Notes: generated from the letters alone by a model not told the origin. Positions 34,997 to 44,860 are shown, numbered from the stretch's first letter. The stretch: 64,000 nucleotides of DNA from an uncultured Eubacterium sp. (GCA_910580075.1 CAJTVR010000002.1:32281-96280), one strand, 5' to 3'. A program made the numbers and translations.

Positions 34997-35057
34997 ATGA
35001 ACCTCCCTGTTCCTGTTAAAAGAATCGGTTAAATCCCAGTTGCATGCTCTGGCTTTC

Positions 35058-35105
35058 TGTACATAAACTGCTATGCATTATTTATATCGGTTTATGTACA
35101 TAAAC
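35058..35105. promoter_or_regulatory. BlaI-type operator region
   Basis: A perfect 16-bp palindrome GTTTATGTACATAAAC (35090-35105) and a second half-containing site TGTACATAAAC (35058-35068). The TACA/TGTA core matches operators known for BlaI/MecI family repressors. It lies upstream of the repressor gene on the minus strand. Confidence 0.65.
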
Positions 35106-35107
35106 AT

Positions 35108-37828
35108 TTAACCATTATCTGAATTTTTCCTTTGCGAACGCTTCAGCGTCCCATATACCTGACAGCAGAATTCTGCTTCATCTTTTGATATTTCATCCCG
35201 GGCATAAACTGCAGCCCTGACTGCCTGCATAAAATGCGTCCAGTCTTCAGCAGACACTTTTTTGAAACAATCTTTCAGCAGCTGTTCATAGCAGATATCC
35301 GAAAGATATGTCCGTGGAATTTTACCTCGCAGATACAGCCTCCGGTATATCCGTCTGTTAATACGCCTGACCGCTCTGCTGTATGTGCCGTGTCTGATAT
35401 CCCTTTTTGCTGCTGTATCATAAAAACGGGCAGACTGCCAGAGAAGCCAGCACATCAATGCAGCCAGAAGATATAAAAATATGCGGGACAGCCATTGGTT
35501 CCTATGGACCCCGGCGGCTCCCTCCTGCTGCTTTTTATTCTCTTTTTCATCGGTGTGCGTTTCTTTTTCGTCTGTCTGAGTTTCTTCTTCATCCGTACCG
35601 GTATTTTGGGGATCCTTGTCTTTCTGATTATTCTGATTTCCAGAACCATTCGTTTTTTCATTCCAGACATTCATCTGATCCCGTCTTTGTTCCATACCAG
35701 GCGTTACATCTATAGGAGCCCAGCCGAACCCGTCCAGATAAATTTCAGCCCATGCATGTGCAGCTTCGTCTTTTACCGATGCTACATAAGAATCTCCTTT
35801 TTTAGTAAAGTCATCCACCCTTACTGCATATCCTGAAGCATACCTGGCTGGAATTCCAAGCTGTCTGAACAGCTGCACGGCTGCGCTTGCAAAATGCACA
35901 CAGTATCCCTGGCGGCTTTTCATAAGAAAATAACTCACCGGATCTTCACCCTGTGGCAGCGGACGCAGGTCTGTGCTGTAGTTTTGGTAAAATTTTAAAT
36001 ACGTACTAACCATCAGCGCCAGATTCAGCCTGGCCTGATTCCGCTGATACGGCTCGGCATACCGTGCAGCTTCGTCCAGATAATACTCAAATGCATAAAA
36101 ATCATTGATGCCGGTTACCTTATTTATATAATCTGTAATCGCAGGTACTGATTCGCAAATGTCCAGATATCTGTTTCTGGCAAATTCATCATACCATTCA
36201 AATACCCCGTTGTCCGGTGCATCCGATTTCCACATAATGGCATTATCTCCCATCGTAGTGTTCCATACACGAAAAGTAAATGTATCCTGATTCCATGCTC
36301 TTTGCGCTGTCACATCGCCTGCTAACCGTTCTCTGCCCCGGCTTTGCGCATAATCAGCTGCATAAGGCAGATATGCCTGCTTTCCCCGGGCACCGGTATA
36401 ATCAATCGTATACGTAAGGTCTCCTCTGTCTAACGTTAAAACTGCTGAAGCCGCGCTGCTGATATAAACGGATGCAGAAGTATATCCCCCTCCCTGGTCA
36501 AATATGTCATATGGTGTCTGCAAAAGCTCCAGCTCCGCCTCTTTGAGATCATATCCTGCCCTGGCACACGCCTGTTTAAATTTCCCATTGTCACATACCC
36601 AGCTGCCGTTTCTGTAATCCGTGCCACAAAATCCTTTCAGCAGTACATCTTCAAACGGCTCCTGCGAAGCAGTGACCTTTAACATTTCTTTTCCTGTATA
36701 ATGAGGTGCCTGGTTAGTAACAGACTCCCGCTTTGGAGCCATAAATCTGCCCGCAATTTCTGCCACATTCCGCTCTGTCTTTTTCTGAAATTCTATCACT
36801 TTCGGAGCCTGTTTCATCAGGGACGGCGCTGCTGCTTCAGACAGCCTGCTGCTTACAGACAGCATCAGTACAAGAGCTCCGGCAAGGCATACCGGCGGCA
36901 GCCAGCATACATACCAGCGCACTGCCCGCCGCCCGTCCGCACGTGCATGCAGCAGCGCATATCTTTTATTTTTTTCCGTCCCTGCATCTGTCTGGCGAAA
37001 TGGACGGCTGTCTGTATAAAGCCGTTCCTTTCCACTTTCTGTGCTGTCTTTCTTCCTCCCGGACTTTTTCTTTCCTAATGAGAAAAGTGTTTCCGGCGCT
37101 CTGCCAGCCTGTCCGTTATCCCGGTGCCTGAACTTTTTCTTTCCTAATGAGAAAAGTGTTTCTGACACTCTGCCAGCCTGGCCGCCATCCCGGCATCTGA
37201 TCCATATCCTGCCATTAGCCCCGCCATCTGCCTGCATAAACAAAAGTGCTGTGAAAAAAAGCAGCATTCCTTTCTGCTGCGGCACAAATCCAATGGTCAG
37301 CTCTGCTGCAAAAACTGCTGCCGGAAAAAGCAGAAGAAGCGCCCGCTTTCTAAAAAGCAGCGCCAGTATCAGCAGACCGAGCAGGATTACAAGTGTCCAG
37401 AAAGCAAGTGCCAGTCCTATAAATTCTGTTTTTCCAATCCATATAGCATAAAAAGTTCCAATGTGTCTGTTAAATTTCTCCAGAAACTGTGTCGCTAACG
37501 CGCACGCTCCGTCTTCCAGATCAATTCTTACAGACTCTGCATAGCGGAAACACACATCTGCATAAACTGCCGGCACGAGCAGTGCCAGAAAAACGCGTAT
37601 GCGCATAAATCTTAAAATTACGGCTTCATACAGCACAATGGTAAATACTGCCAGTCCTGCTATCCAGATCTGAGCCGTCTGCGAAAGTCTCCATTCCGGG
37701 AAAATATCCTGTGCCATAAAGACAGCAGAATAGAAACTAAGCAGTGTAACCAGGCTCCAGAAAAACCCTCCTGCAGCTGTCTGCGCCACTGTATATTGAT
37801 TTGTCTGCCGCCTCCTGTTTTTTTGCAT
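35108..37828 (-). CDS. Membrane transglutaminase-like protein (TgpA/DUF3488 type)
   Basis: 906 aa. About seven membrane helices occupy 10-210 and another follows a cytoplasmic insert (about 305-325). The extracellular transglutaminase core shows SRQGYCVHFASAAVQLFRQLG (nucleophile Cys), AAHAWAEIYLDG (His) and APIDVTPGM (Asp). A further membrane helix (about 780-800) and a cytoplasmic C-terminal domain follow. It forms an operon with DUF58 and MoxR genes, a combination found across bacteria whose function is not settled. Residues about 230-275 contain a 23-residue duplication (GQAGRxxETLFSLGKKK) from a 69-bp DNA repeat. Confidence 0.9.
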   Translation of the reverse strand: MQKNRRRQTNQYTVAQTAAGGFFWSLVTLLSFYSAVFMAQDIFPEWRLSQTAQIWIAGLAVFTIVLYEAVILRFMRIRVFLALLVPAVYADVCFRYAESVRIDLEDGACALATQFLEKFNRHIGTFYAIWIGKTEFIGLALAFWTLVILLGLLILALLFRKRALLLLFPAAVFAAELTIGFVPQQKGMLLFFTALLFMQADGGANGRIWIRCRDGGQAGRVSETLFSLGKKKFRHRDNGQAGRAPETLFSLGKKKSGRKKDSTESGKERLYTDSRPFRQTDAGTEKNKRYALLHARADGRRAVRWYVCWLPPVCLAGALVLMLSVSSRLSEAAAPSLMKQAPKVIEFQKKTERNVAEIAGRFMAPKRESVTNQAPHYTGKEMLKVTASQEPFEDVLLKGFCGTDYRNGSWVCDNGKFKQACARAGYDLKEAELELLQTPYDIFDQGGGYTSASVYISSAASAVLTLDRGDLTYTIDYTGARGKQAYLPYAADYAQSRGRERLAGDVTAQRAWNQDTFTFRVWNTTMGDNAIMWKSDAPDNGVFEWYDEFARNRYLDICESVPAITDYINKVTGINDFYAFEYYLDEAARYAEPYQRNQARLNLALMVSTYLKFYQNYSTDLRPLPQGEDPVSYFLMKSRQGYCVHFASAAVQLFRQLGIPARYASGYAVRVDDFTKKGDSYVASVKDEAAHAWAEIYLDGFGWAPIDVTPGMEQRRDQMNVWNEKTNGSGNQNNQKDKDPQNTGTDEEETQTDEKETHTDEKENKKQQEGAAGVHRNQWLSRIFLYLLAALMCWLLWQSARFYDTAAKRDIRHGTYSRAVRRINRRIYRRLYLRGKIPRTYLSDICYEQLLKDCFKKVSAEDWTHFMQAVRAAVYARDEISKDEAEFCCQVYGTLKRSQRKNSDNG

Positions 37829-37894
37829 CAGCCCGTCTCCTCCTGCCTTTCCGCTTTTTTCTGGATTCTTTTTTTAACACTCCAGACGTTCTTT

Positions 37895-38282
37895 TCAGTC
37901 CCTTTCAGATTTTCTCATTTTAGATTATCATTCTTCTGCAGTAGTTCTTTCCAGTCTTTTTCAGATTTCTTTCATTCTTCTGCAGCGGCCCTTTCCGGCC
38001 TTTTCCAGATTTCCTTTTTACATTTTCACTCTTCTGCTGCTGTGCCTTCCGGCCTTTTCCAGATTTCCTTTTTACATTTTCACTCTTCTGCTGCTGTGCC
38101 TTCCAGCTTTTTCCAGATTTCCTTTTACATTTCCACTCTTCTACTGCAGCTCTTTCCGGCCTTTCCAGATTTCCTTTTACATTTTACTCTTCTGCTGCAG
38201 CTCTTTCTGGCCTTTTCCAGATTCCTTTTTTACATTTCCACTCTTCTGCTGCAGCTCTTCCCGGCCTTTTCCAGATTTCTCT
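37895..38282. repeat. About seven to eight degenerate tandem repeats of 52-54 bp
   Basis: The block TTTTCCAGATTTCCTTTTTA followed by CATTTTCACTCTTCTGCTGC recurs, with CCAGAT at 38005, 38059, 38113, 38165, 38217 and 38271 and weaker units before. The array occupies the whole gap between the transglutaminase start and the DUF58 stop. On the minus strand it is broken by stops, so it is non-coding; a 165-aa plus-strand frame through it is an artefact. Confidence 0.85.
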
Positions 38283-39380
38283 TTATAAAATAATATCCAG
38301 CCCCTGCAACCGTTCCCTCCAGCCTTTCACCCTGAATCCTTCTATTTTAGTCTGATTTTTGTATAGCTCCAGCCTCTCGTCTAACTGCAGGACATACAGA
38401 TAATTTTCTCCCCTGTATTTTTCTTCATATGCTTCCAGCAGACTGCCCGGATACTTTTGAAACGATTCTTCCAGATAACAGTTCAGAAACAGATACAGGC
38501 TTTCTTCATCGTCCACGCGTACCCTTACAAGGTCCTCGCGGCTGGTGCTGTACCATGCTGCATAATGCGGGCAGCCGGCATCCATCAGTGAAAATGAGAT
38601 GCTTGCAAGCACTGTCAGATAAGCATTTACCTTTTCTTCTGTCTTCTGCTTTTCATTTTTATAACCTAGCAGGAAAATAACCGGGCATGCTTTTGGCAGA
38701 CTGTCATCTTTTACAAGCAGTTCTTCCGATTTCGCACTTAATTTCCAGTGAATTCTCTGAATTCTGTCTCCATTTTGAAAAGGCCGTACCTGAAACAGCT
38801 CGCTATGATCATCCCCCGGGCGGAAATCGTCATATACATCTGCTTCTCCCAGAAAATTCCGCACTGCCTCAGTAAGGTGTATCCCTATTTCCTGCATATT
38901 CGGAAGCACCTGGACACGGCCTGTACTTTTTATTTTTTTATCAAAATACAAAAGACCTGTCAGATCATAAATGCGCAGTTTTTTCAGATCCATGTCATAG
39001 CTCCCATAATCATAAATAACAGCAGAGTGGTCAAAACTGCTCGTTCCAGACACCGCCATCCCGCCCAGCAGCCAGTTTTTCTGTTTATGATTCAAAAGGC
39101 GGTTTTTCTGTACTAACAGACAGCGAAATTTCATACATGGGATAAAACCTGAATTTTCTATCTGAATACATGCTGTCAGCGGCCTGCCACACTCTGCAAT
39201 GGAAACCGGAAAGGTAATGCGGCACTGAACCGTGCGCACGCGGTATGCCAGAAACAGGCACGCCAGGACAAAATAAGATGCACAGGCACAGGCAAAAAGC
39301 ACGAGTGATGCGCTTTTATATAAAACAGCCGTATAGAATGCCGAAGCTGTAACGATAACTGCTGCGAGGATACTAAACAT
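38283..39380 (-). CDS. DUF58 domain-containing protein
   Basis: 365 aa. Two N-terminal membrane helices (about 1-45), a beta-rich middle, and the DUF58 signature region FRPGDDHSELFQVRPFQNGDRIQRIHWKLSAKSEELLVKD. The family resembles von Willebrand A-like domains and is encoded beside MoxR ATPases. It is presumed to be the partner of the ATPase encoded upstream. Confidence 0.88.
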   Translation of the reverse strand: MFSILAAVIVTASAFYTAVLYKSASLVLFACACASYFVLACLFLAYRVRTVQCRITFPVSIAECGRPLTACIQIENSGFIPCMKFRCLLVQKNRLLNHKQKNWLLGGMAVSGTSSFDHSAVIYDYGSYDMDLKKLRIYDLTGLLYFDKKIKSTGRVQVLPNMQEIGIHLTEAVRNFLGEADVYDDFRPGDDHSELFQVRPFQNGDRIQRIHWKLSAKSEELLVKDDSLPKACPVIFLLGYKNEKQKTEEKVNAYLTVLASISFSLMDAGCPHYAAWYSTSREDLVRVRVDDEESLYLFLNCYLEESFQKYPGSLLEAYEEKYRGENYLYVLQLDERLELYKNQTKIEGFRVKGWRERLQGLDIIL

Positions 39381-39445
39381 GAGGACTGCTCACTTTCTTA
39401 TTTGAAATACATAAGGACATGCTTTAAATTAATTTTTGCCGGTAA

Positions 39446-39626
39446 ATATTGGTTACCGGGACGCCAGGCAGCCTAAAGCCCCCAAAAGGTGCCTGCCAGT
39501 GCCAAAACATCAGGCACCGGTCCGTCAGCCGCCACTGCCCTGAAGCAGAAAATTTAGAATTTCTTACTGTTCGAAGGCGGAACAGAAAAAGGAAAAAGTT
39601 TCTCCGCCCGGCGTCCGGGTAATCAT
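39446..39626. mobile_element. MITE-like element, internally deleted copy in the moxR-DUF58 gap
   Basis: Begins GGTTACCGGGACGCCAGGCA, jumps to CCCCAAAAGGTGCCTGCCAG and CAGGCACCGGTCCGTCAGCC, and ends AAAAAGTTTCTCCGCC then CGGCGTCCGGGTAATC. Most of the left arm is missing. It sits inside an operon, so it may affect transcript processing. The rest of the 269-bp gap shows no gene. Confidence 0.75.
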
Positions 39627-39649
39627 TTACTTAGCACACCGTCAGCCAT

Positions 39650-40600
39650 TTACATTTTATAGGAAACCGGCGCACGCACAGCCCCCAGCACTTCCGCGAT
39701 CACTGCATCCGCAGATACATGCGTGACACGTGCTTTTGTATTCAGCAGCATCCGGTGCTTTGCAACTTCCGGAAAGACTTCGGCCACATCTTCGGGTATT
39801 ACAAAATTTCTGTTTTGAAGAAATGCCCAGGCTTTCGCCATTTTGGTACATGCAATCGATCCTCTCGGGCTCATTCCCAGTTCGACATACTGATTTTCCC
39901 GTGTCGCCTGCGCCAGATGCACAATATACGAATAAAGGTTATCATGTACATATACCTGCTCCGCTGCGTCCTGCATCTGCTCCAGCTCGGAGGCACTGAG
40001 CACACACTGCACCTGTTCTGTGCCAAAACGGACGCTGCGTCCTTTTGCGATCTCGATCTCACTGTTTTCATCAGGATATCCCATGCTCATGCAGATCATA
40101 AACCGGTCCAGCTGTGCTTCCGGCAGCAGCTGTGTCCCGGCACTTCCTTTCGGATTCTGGGTGGCCATTACGATAAACGGCCTTGGAACTTCCCTGCTTA
40201 CGCCGTCTACCGTCACCATTCCCTCTTCCATGACTTCCAAAAGTGCAGACTGCGTTTTTGGCGATGTCCGGTTGATTTCATCAGCCAGGAAAAGATTGCA
40301 CATAATCGTACCTTCATGATAGACGAATTTTCCTGTGTCTTTCTGATACATGCTAAAGCCTAACAAATCAGACGGCATGACATCCGGCGTAAACTGAACC
40401 CGGTGGTTGTTTAAATCCATCGCTTTGGAAAAAGCGACCGCCAGTGTTGTTTTGCCTACTCCGGGCACATCTTCGATTAAAATATGCCCTCTGGATAAAA
40501 TTGCTGCAAATACTTTCTGGATACAGCTGTCTTTTCCCGTCAGCGCTTTTTTTACCTCATCAGATGCTTTTACCGCTTTTGTGTATAATCCGCTTGTCAT
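39650..40600 (-). CDS. MoxR-family AAA+ ATPase
   Basis: 316 aa. Walker A GVPGVGKTTLAVA (about 44-56), Walker B LFLADEINRTSPKTQ, sensor 1 FIVMATQNPKGSAGTQLLPEAQLDRF, and a C-terminal lid with LGMSPRGSIACTKMAKAWAF. MoxR proteins act as chaperone-like ATPases with DUF58 or VWA partners, here encoded downstream. Confidence 0.94.
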   Translation of the reverse strand: MTSGLYTKAVKASDEVKKALTGKDSCIQKVFAAILSRGHILIEDVPGVGKTTLAVAFSKAMDLNNHRVQFTPDVMPSDLLGFSMYQKDTGKFVYHEGTIMCNLFLADEINRTSPKTQSALLEVMEEGMVTVDGVSREVPRPFIVMATQNPKGSAGTQLLPEAQLDRFMICMSMGYPDENSEIEIAKGRSVRFGTEQVQCVLSASELEQMQDAAEQVYVHDNLYSYIVHLAQATRENQYVELGMSPRGSIACTKMAKAWAFLQNRNFVIPEDVAEVFPEVAKHRMLLNTKARVTHVSADAVIAEVLGAVRAPVSYKM

Positions 40601-40665
40601 ATATGTTACACATTTCCTTTCCTGGCTGTGAGACAGATGAAAATGCGCTGCAGCGCTTTCAGTGT

Positions 40666-41571
40666 CTATTCATGCACAGCTCCGATAATTTCATTTATAT
40701 CCTGAATTCCTTCTGCGATCATAAACTGCGAAATATCATTTACAATATCAGCTGCCACCGTCGGATTCGCAAAATTTGCCGTACCGATTTCTACGGCAGC
40801 AGCTCCTGCCATCATCATTTCAATAGCGTCTTCTGCATTCATAATGCCCCCGATTCCGATGACCGGGATTTCTACTGCATGGGCTGCTTCATAGACCATG
40901 CGCACTGCAATCGGATGAATAGCCGGGCCGGAGAGTCCGCCTGTCTTATTGGCCAGTGCAAATTTGCGTTTTTTCACATCAATCTTCATGCCTGTCAGCG
41001 TATTAATCAGCGAGACCGCATCCGCTCCGGCCGCTTCTACCGCTTTCGCCATTTCTGCTATATTTGTCACATTCGGACTTAATTTCATAATAATCGGATG
41101 TGTAGATTTTTTCCGGATTTCCTGCGTAATATGCGCTGCCATATTCGGAGCCTGTCCAAAAGCGATACCGCCCTGTTTGACATTCGGGCATGAGATATTG
41201 ATTTCCAGCATATTTACCGGCTGGTCATTTAAACGCTCAACGACATCCAGATAGTCATATACGGAACGCCCGCAGACATTTATAATAATTCTTGTATCAA
41301 ACTGTTTCAAAAAAGGAATATCTCTTTGAATAAATACATCAATTCCCGGATTCTGCAGTCCAATGGCGTTTAACATGCCGCCATACACTTCCGCCACCCG
41401 CGGCGTCGGATTGCCTTCCCATGGCACATTTGCCACTCCTTTTGTAATCACTCCGCCTAACCGGTTTAGGTCTACAAACTGGGAATATTCTTCTCCGGAG
41501 CCAAAAGTGCCTGATGCTGTCAGGACTGGATTTTTAAAAGTAATGCCAGCGATTGTTACTTTCGTATTCAT
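40666..41571 (-). CDS. pyrD: Dihydroorotate dehydrogenase B, catalytic subunit
   Basis: 301 aa class 1B enzyme: MNTKVTIAGITFKNPVLTAS, NISCPNVKQGG, and FMN-binding SLINTLTGMKID, GLSGPAIHPIAVRM and IGIGGIMNAEDAIEMM. It oxidises dihydroorotate to orotate, passing electrons through PyrK to NAD. Its ATG overlaps the pyrK stop (TAATG), so the two are translationally coupled. Confidence 0.96.
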   Translation of the reverse strand: MNTKVTIAGITFKNPVLTASGTFGSGEEYSQFVDLNRLGGVITKGVANVPWEGNPTPRVAEVYGGMLNAIGLQNPGIDVFIQRDIPFLKQFDTRIIINVCGRSVYDYLDVVERLNDQPVNMLEINISCPNVKQGGIAFGQAPNMAAHITQEIRKKSTHPIIMKLSPNVTNIAEMAKAVEAAGADAVSLINTLTGMKIDVKKRKFALANKTGGLSGPAIHPIAVRMVYEAAHAVEIPVIGIGGIMNAEDAIEMMMAGAAAVEIGTANFANPTVAADIVNDISQFMIAEGIQDINEIIGAVHE

Positions 41572-42341
41572 TAGATATCCACCTCCTTCGCATCAAAGAC
41601 CGGACCTTCTGTACAGATCCGTTTGTTTTTCACACGGGTATGCTCATCTTTATGTTTTGATCTGCAGACGCAGCCGAGACATGCTCCTACTCCGCATGCC
41701 ATCCGCTCTTCGAGGGAAATATAACATTTCATATCCTGATCCTGCGCATACGCTTTGAGCGCTTTTAACATCGGCATCGGACCGCAGGCATAAATAATAT
41801 CCGCTTTCAGGTTTCTGCTTTTTACTGCATCCAGCACATTTCCTCTTGTACCCACTGAGCCGTCTTCGGTAGCAATATGAACCGGTCCCCACAGCTCAAA
41901 CTGCTCGCTCAGAAAAATCTGTCTGTTCTGATAACCTAAAATGATCTCTTTGTCGCAGTCTAAATCTTTTGCAAGCTGTAACATAGGAGGGATTCCGATT
42001 CCGCCTCCAATCACAAGCGCTTTTTCCTTCTCCTTTGGAAAACCGTTTCCAAGCGGGCCGATCACATATAACGGCATTCCGGTACGCATATAAGAAAATT
42101 CATCTGTACCCTTTCCAGCTATCCGGTATACAATCCGTACCGCCTGGTCTTCCTGATCTATTTCACAAATGCTGACAGGCCTTGGCAAAAGCCTGCTGCC
42201 ATCCCTGCAGTATACCCCGATAAACTGGCCAGCCTCCGCTTCCTGCGCAATTTTATCTGTATGCAGCCACATGCTGTAAATATCCGTTGCGATTTCTTCC
42301 TGACGGATAATGACTGCCTCTTCTTTAAACTTCCGGGCCAT
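41571..42341 (-). CDS. pyrK: Dihydroorotate dehydrogenase B, electron transfer subunit
   Basis: 256 aa. FAD-binding RPVSICEI, NAD-binding GGGIGIPPMLQLAKDL and the 2Fe-2S cluster Cys set CGVGACLGCVC...CTEGPVF at the C-terminus. It forms the heterotetramer with PyrD. The gene lies 28 bp after pyrF. Confidence 0.96.
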   Translation of the reverse strand: MARKFKEEAVIIRQEEIATDIYSMWLHTDKIAQEAEAGQFIGVYCRDGSRLLPRPVSICEIDQEDQAVRIVYRIAGKGTDEFSYMRTGMPLYVIGPLGNGFPKEKEKALVIGGGIGIPPMLQLAKDLDCDKEIILGYQNRQIFLSEQFELWGPVHIATEDGSVGTRGNVLDAVKSRNLKADIIYACGPMPMLKALKAYAQDQDMKCYISLEERMACGVGACLGCVCRSKHKDEHTRVKNKRICTEGPVFDAKEVDI

Positions 42342-42369
42342 TTTCCACTCTCCTTATAAAATGCTGCTT

Positions 42370-43299
42370 TTATTTACGCTGCTGCAGCGCCCCTTGAATA
42401 TCTGCCGTCATATCCAGTACTGCCTGTCTGGAAGCGTCCGCATAATTTTCCGGTGAAAAATGCGCATACTGCTCCAGTTTGTAAGCAGCGATAATTCCTC
42501 TGGATGAATTTACAATCGCACCTAAGCCGTCTTCATTAAAATAATGCACAAGGTCTGCACCTTTTCCGCCCTGTGCACCGTAACCCGGTACCAGAATATA
42601 TGTCTTTGGCATCAGTCTGCGCATAATTTTTCCAGCCTCCGGATAAGTCGCTCCTACTACGGCTCCGATATAGCTGTAGTCATCTCCCATATGCTGTGCG
42701 CCCCATTCTGCTACTTTTTCTCCGACGTATTCATATAACGGCCTTCCGCCAGTCAGACGGTCCTGAAATTCGCCGCTGGAAGGATTGGATGTCTTGACAA
42801 GAATAAACAGCCCTTTCTTTTCCTCTTTGCAGACATCGATAAACGGCTGGATACCGTCTGAGCCGAGATAAGGATTTACTGTGGCAAAGTCTTCATTAAA
42901 TGCAGAATACGTTCTGCTGCCAGCCGTTACTTTTCCTAAATGCCCGGCCGCGTATGCTGCGGATGTCGATCCGATGTCCCCGCGTTTGATATCTCCGATT
43001 ACAACAAGATCTTTTTCATGACAGTAATCGACTGTCTTTTGAAATGCTTTCATTCCTTCTATGCCAAACTGTTCATACATCGCAATCTGCGGCTTGACTG
43101 CCGGAATCAGATCATAAATGCTGTCAATAATCCCTTTGTTAAACTGCCAGACAGCATCTGCCGCACCCTCTAACGTTTCTCCGTACTGCTCATATGATTT
43201 TTTTAAAATATGCTCCGGTATATAAGAAAGCATCGGATCTAATCCTGCCACAACCGGCGCATTTGTCTTTTTAATTTTTTCTATTAATTTATGAATCAT
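42370..43299 (-). CDS. pyrF: Orotidine 5'-phosphate decarboxylase (type 2)
   Basis: 309 aa from the ATG at 43299, 17 bp after the pyrC stop; the frame continues to 43356 without a site. VVIGDIKRGDIGSTSAAYA carries the catalytic Asp-Lys-Asp cluster; FILVKTSNPSSGEFQD and PGYGAQGG are typical of the long type 2 family. It makes UMP from orotidine monophosphate, the last step of the pathway. Confidence 0.95.
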   Translation of the reverse strand: MIHKLIEKIKKTNAPVVAGLDPMLSYIPEHILKKSYEQYGETLEGAADAVWQFNKGIIDSIYDLIPAVKPQIAMYEQFGIEGMKAFQKTVDYCHEKDLVVIGDIKRGDIGSTSAAYAAGHLGKVTAGSRTYSAFNEDFATVNPYLGSDGIQPFIDVCKEEKKGLFILVKTSNPSSGEFQDRLTGGRPLYEYVGEKVAEWGAQHMGDDYSYIGAVVGATYPEAGKIMRRLMPKTYILVPGYGAQGGKGADLVHYFNEDGLGAIVNSSRGIIAAYKLEQYAHFSPENYADASRQAVLDMTADIQGALQQRK

Positions 43300-43315
43300 C
43301 TGTTCACATTCCCCC

Positions 43316-44608
43316 TTACAGTTCTTCTGACTGGTAGGCAATTTCCCCGCCTGCAATCGTTGCCCTGACAGCTCCTGTTACCCTCCGGCCATGAAACGGC
43401 GTGTTTCTGCTTTGTGATGCAGACTTCGATGCGTCGATTTCATACGTTTTGTGCGGGTCAAAAATTACGATGTCAGCTGTCCTGCCAGGCTGAAGGCTTC
43501 CTTTGTCTATCCCAAGCACCCTGGCTGGATTGTAACTCATCTTCTGTGCCATCTGCATCGGCGTCAGATAACCGCCCAGCACCAGCTCGGTGTACGTAAG
43601 GGCAGCGGCTGTTTCCAGACCGATAATCCCAAACGGTGCCCGGAGCATGGAATCATTTTTATCCTGTTTGGAATGCGGCGCATGATCCGTTGCTATTACA
43701 TCCATGATATCGTCTTTTAATCCCTGACGCAGTGCTTCTGTATCTTCTTTTGTACGCAGAGGCGGGTTCATTTTAAAATTGGTATCCCCGGTGATCATAT
43801 CATCGGATGTCAGCGTAAAATGGTGCGGACATACTTCCGCGGAAATGCGTACTCCTCTTTCCCGTGCAAGTTTTACGATTTCTACACTTTCTTTTGTAGA
43901 ACAGTGGCACAGATGCAGTTTTGCACCTGTATCTTTTGCGATCATAATATCCCTGACCGCAATCATATTTTCTACCAGGTTTGAAATGCCTGGCAGACCG
44001 TTTCTCTTTGCATTTTCATCTTCGTTTACAACTCCGCCGTTTAACAGCGATTTTTCTTCACAATGGGATAAAACCGGGATATCCAGCTGTTTTGCCAGCC
44101 TCATGGCTTTCTGCATCAGATATGCATTCATAACCGACTTTCCATCTTCGCTGATTGCCGGACTTCCTGCCTGAACCATGCCTTTGATGTCCGATAACCG
44201 CTCGCCCGCCATTTTCTGCGTAATCGCTCCTGCCTGCAGTACATTGATTTTTGCCATATTTTTTGCTTTGTTATGAACATAACTGATTACATCTGCATTA
44301 TCTGCAGCAGGTTTTGTATTGGGCATTGCTACAACCGTTGTATACCCGCCGCGTGCCGCTGCTGCCGCTCCAGTGGCAACGGTTTCTTTATATTCAAATC
44401 CAGGGTCTCGCAGGTGTACATGCAGGTCAATAAAACCGGGCATCACATAACAGCCCTCTGCATTTATCTGCCTTATCTGCGGATCTGTCATTTCCTGCAT
44501 CTGCGGCTGAATATCCGCTATTTTTCCATCCTGTATCAGGATATCAGCCACTGCATCCTGCATGGAGGCCGGATCAATGACGCGGCCGTTTCTTATTAGA
44601 AGTGTCAT
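43316..44608 (-). CDS. pyrC: Dihydroorotase
   Basis: 430 aa from the ATG at 44608 (AAAGGAA upstream). The open frame reaches 44800, but the extension is unlike the family. DLHVHLRDPGFEYKE carries the zinc-binding HxH, with HCEEKSL, HLCHCST and the catalytic Asp in ATDHAPHS. The first gene of a pyrC-pyrF-pyrK-pyrD operon. pyrB, pyrI and pyrE are not in the window. Confidence 0.96.
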   Translation of the reverse strand: MTLLIRNGRVIDPASMQDAVADILIQDGKIADIQPQMQEMTDPQIRQINAEGCYVMPGFIDLHVHLRDPGFEYKETVATGAAAAARGGYTTVVAMPNTKPAADNADVISYVHNKAKNMAKINVLQAGAITQKMAGERLSDIKGMVQAGSPAISEDGKSVMNAYLMQKAMRLAKQLDIPVLSHCEEKSLLNGGVVNEDENAKRNGLPGISNLVENMIAVRDIMIAKDTGAKLHLCHCSTKESVEIVKLARERGVRISAEVCPHHFTLTSDDMITGDTNFKMNPPLRTKEDTEALRQGLKDDIMDVIATDHAPHSKQDKNDSMLRAPFGIIGLETAAALTYTELVLGGYLTPMQMAQKMSYNPARVLGIDKGSLQPGRTADIVIFDPHKTYEIDASKSASQSRNTPFHGRRVTGAVRATIAGGEIAYQSEEL

Positions 44609-44860
44609 TTCGGGTTCCTTTCTGCCTTGGTCAGCTTGGTTTGTGTAGCTGGTTCTATGATAACACATATGGGTGTAATCAGCAACTCTCAAGCTGTCTA
44701 TTTTTCCTGAAGCGGAACGCTGTTTTTCATAAGTGATATTGAAAGAATTAGTGTTTTGCAGATAAATCTGCGGAAACTCAAAAATAATACATGATGACAT
44801 TTCTCACCAAAATATTCTGTAATCCGATCAGGACGCGCAGAGTTTCCTTTATAAAACGAG

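Noticed and set aside
37796..38293. 165-aa hydrophobic plus-strand frame
   Set aside because: Translation of the 52-54 bp array; unit lengths vary and the composition (Phe/Ser/Leu) follows the pyrimidine-rich repeat.
44609..44860. PyrR-type attenuator upstream of pyrC
   Set aside because: No convincing anti-terminator/terminator pair with a PyrR-binding loop was found; the only hairpin is the dispersed repeat.
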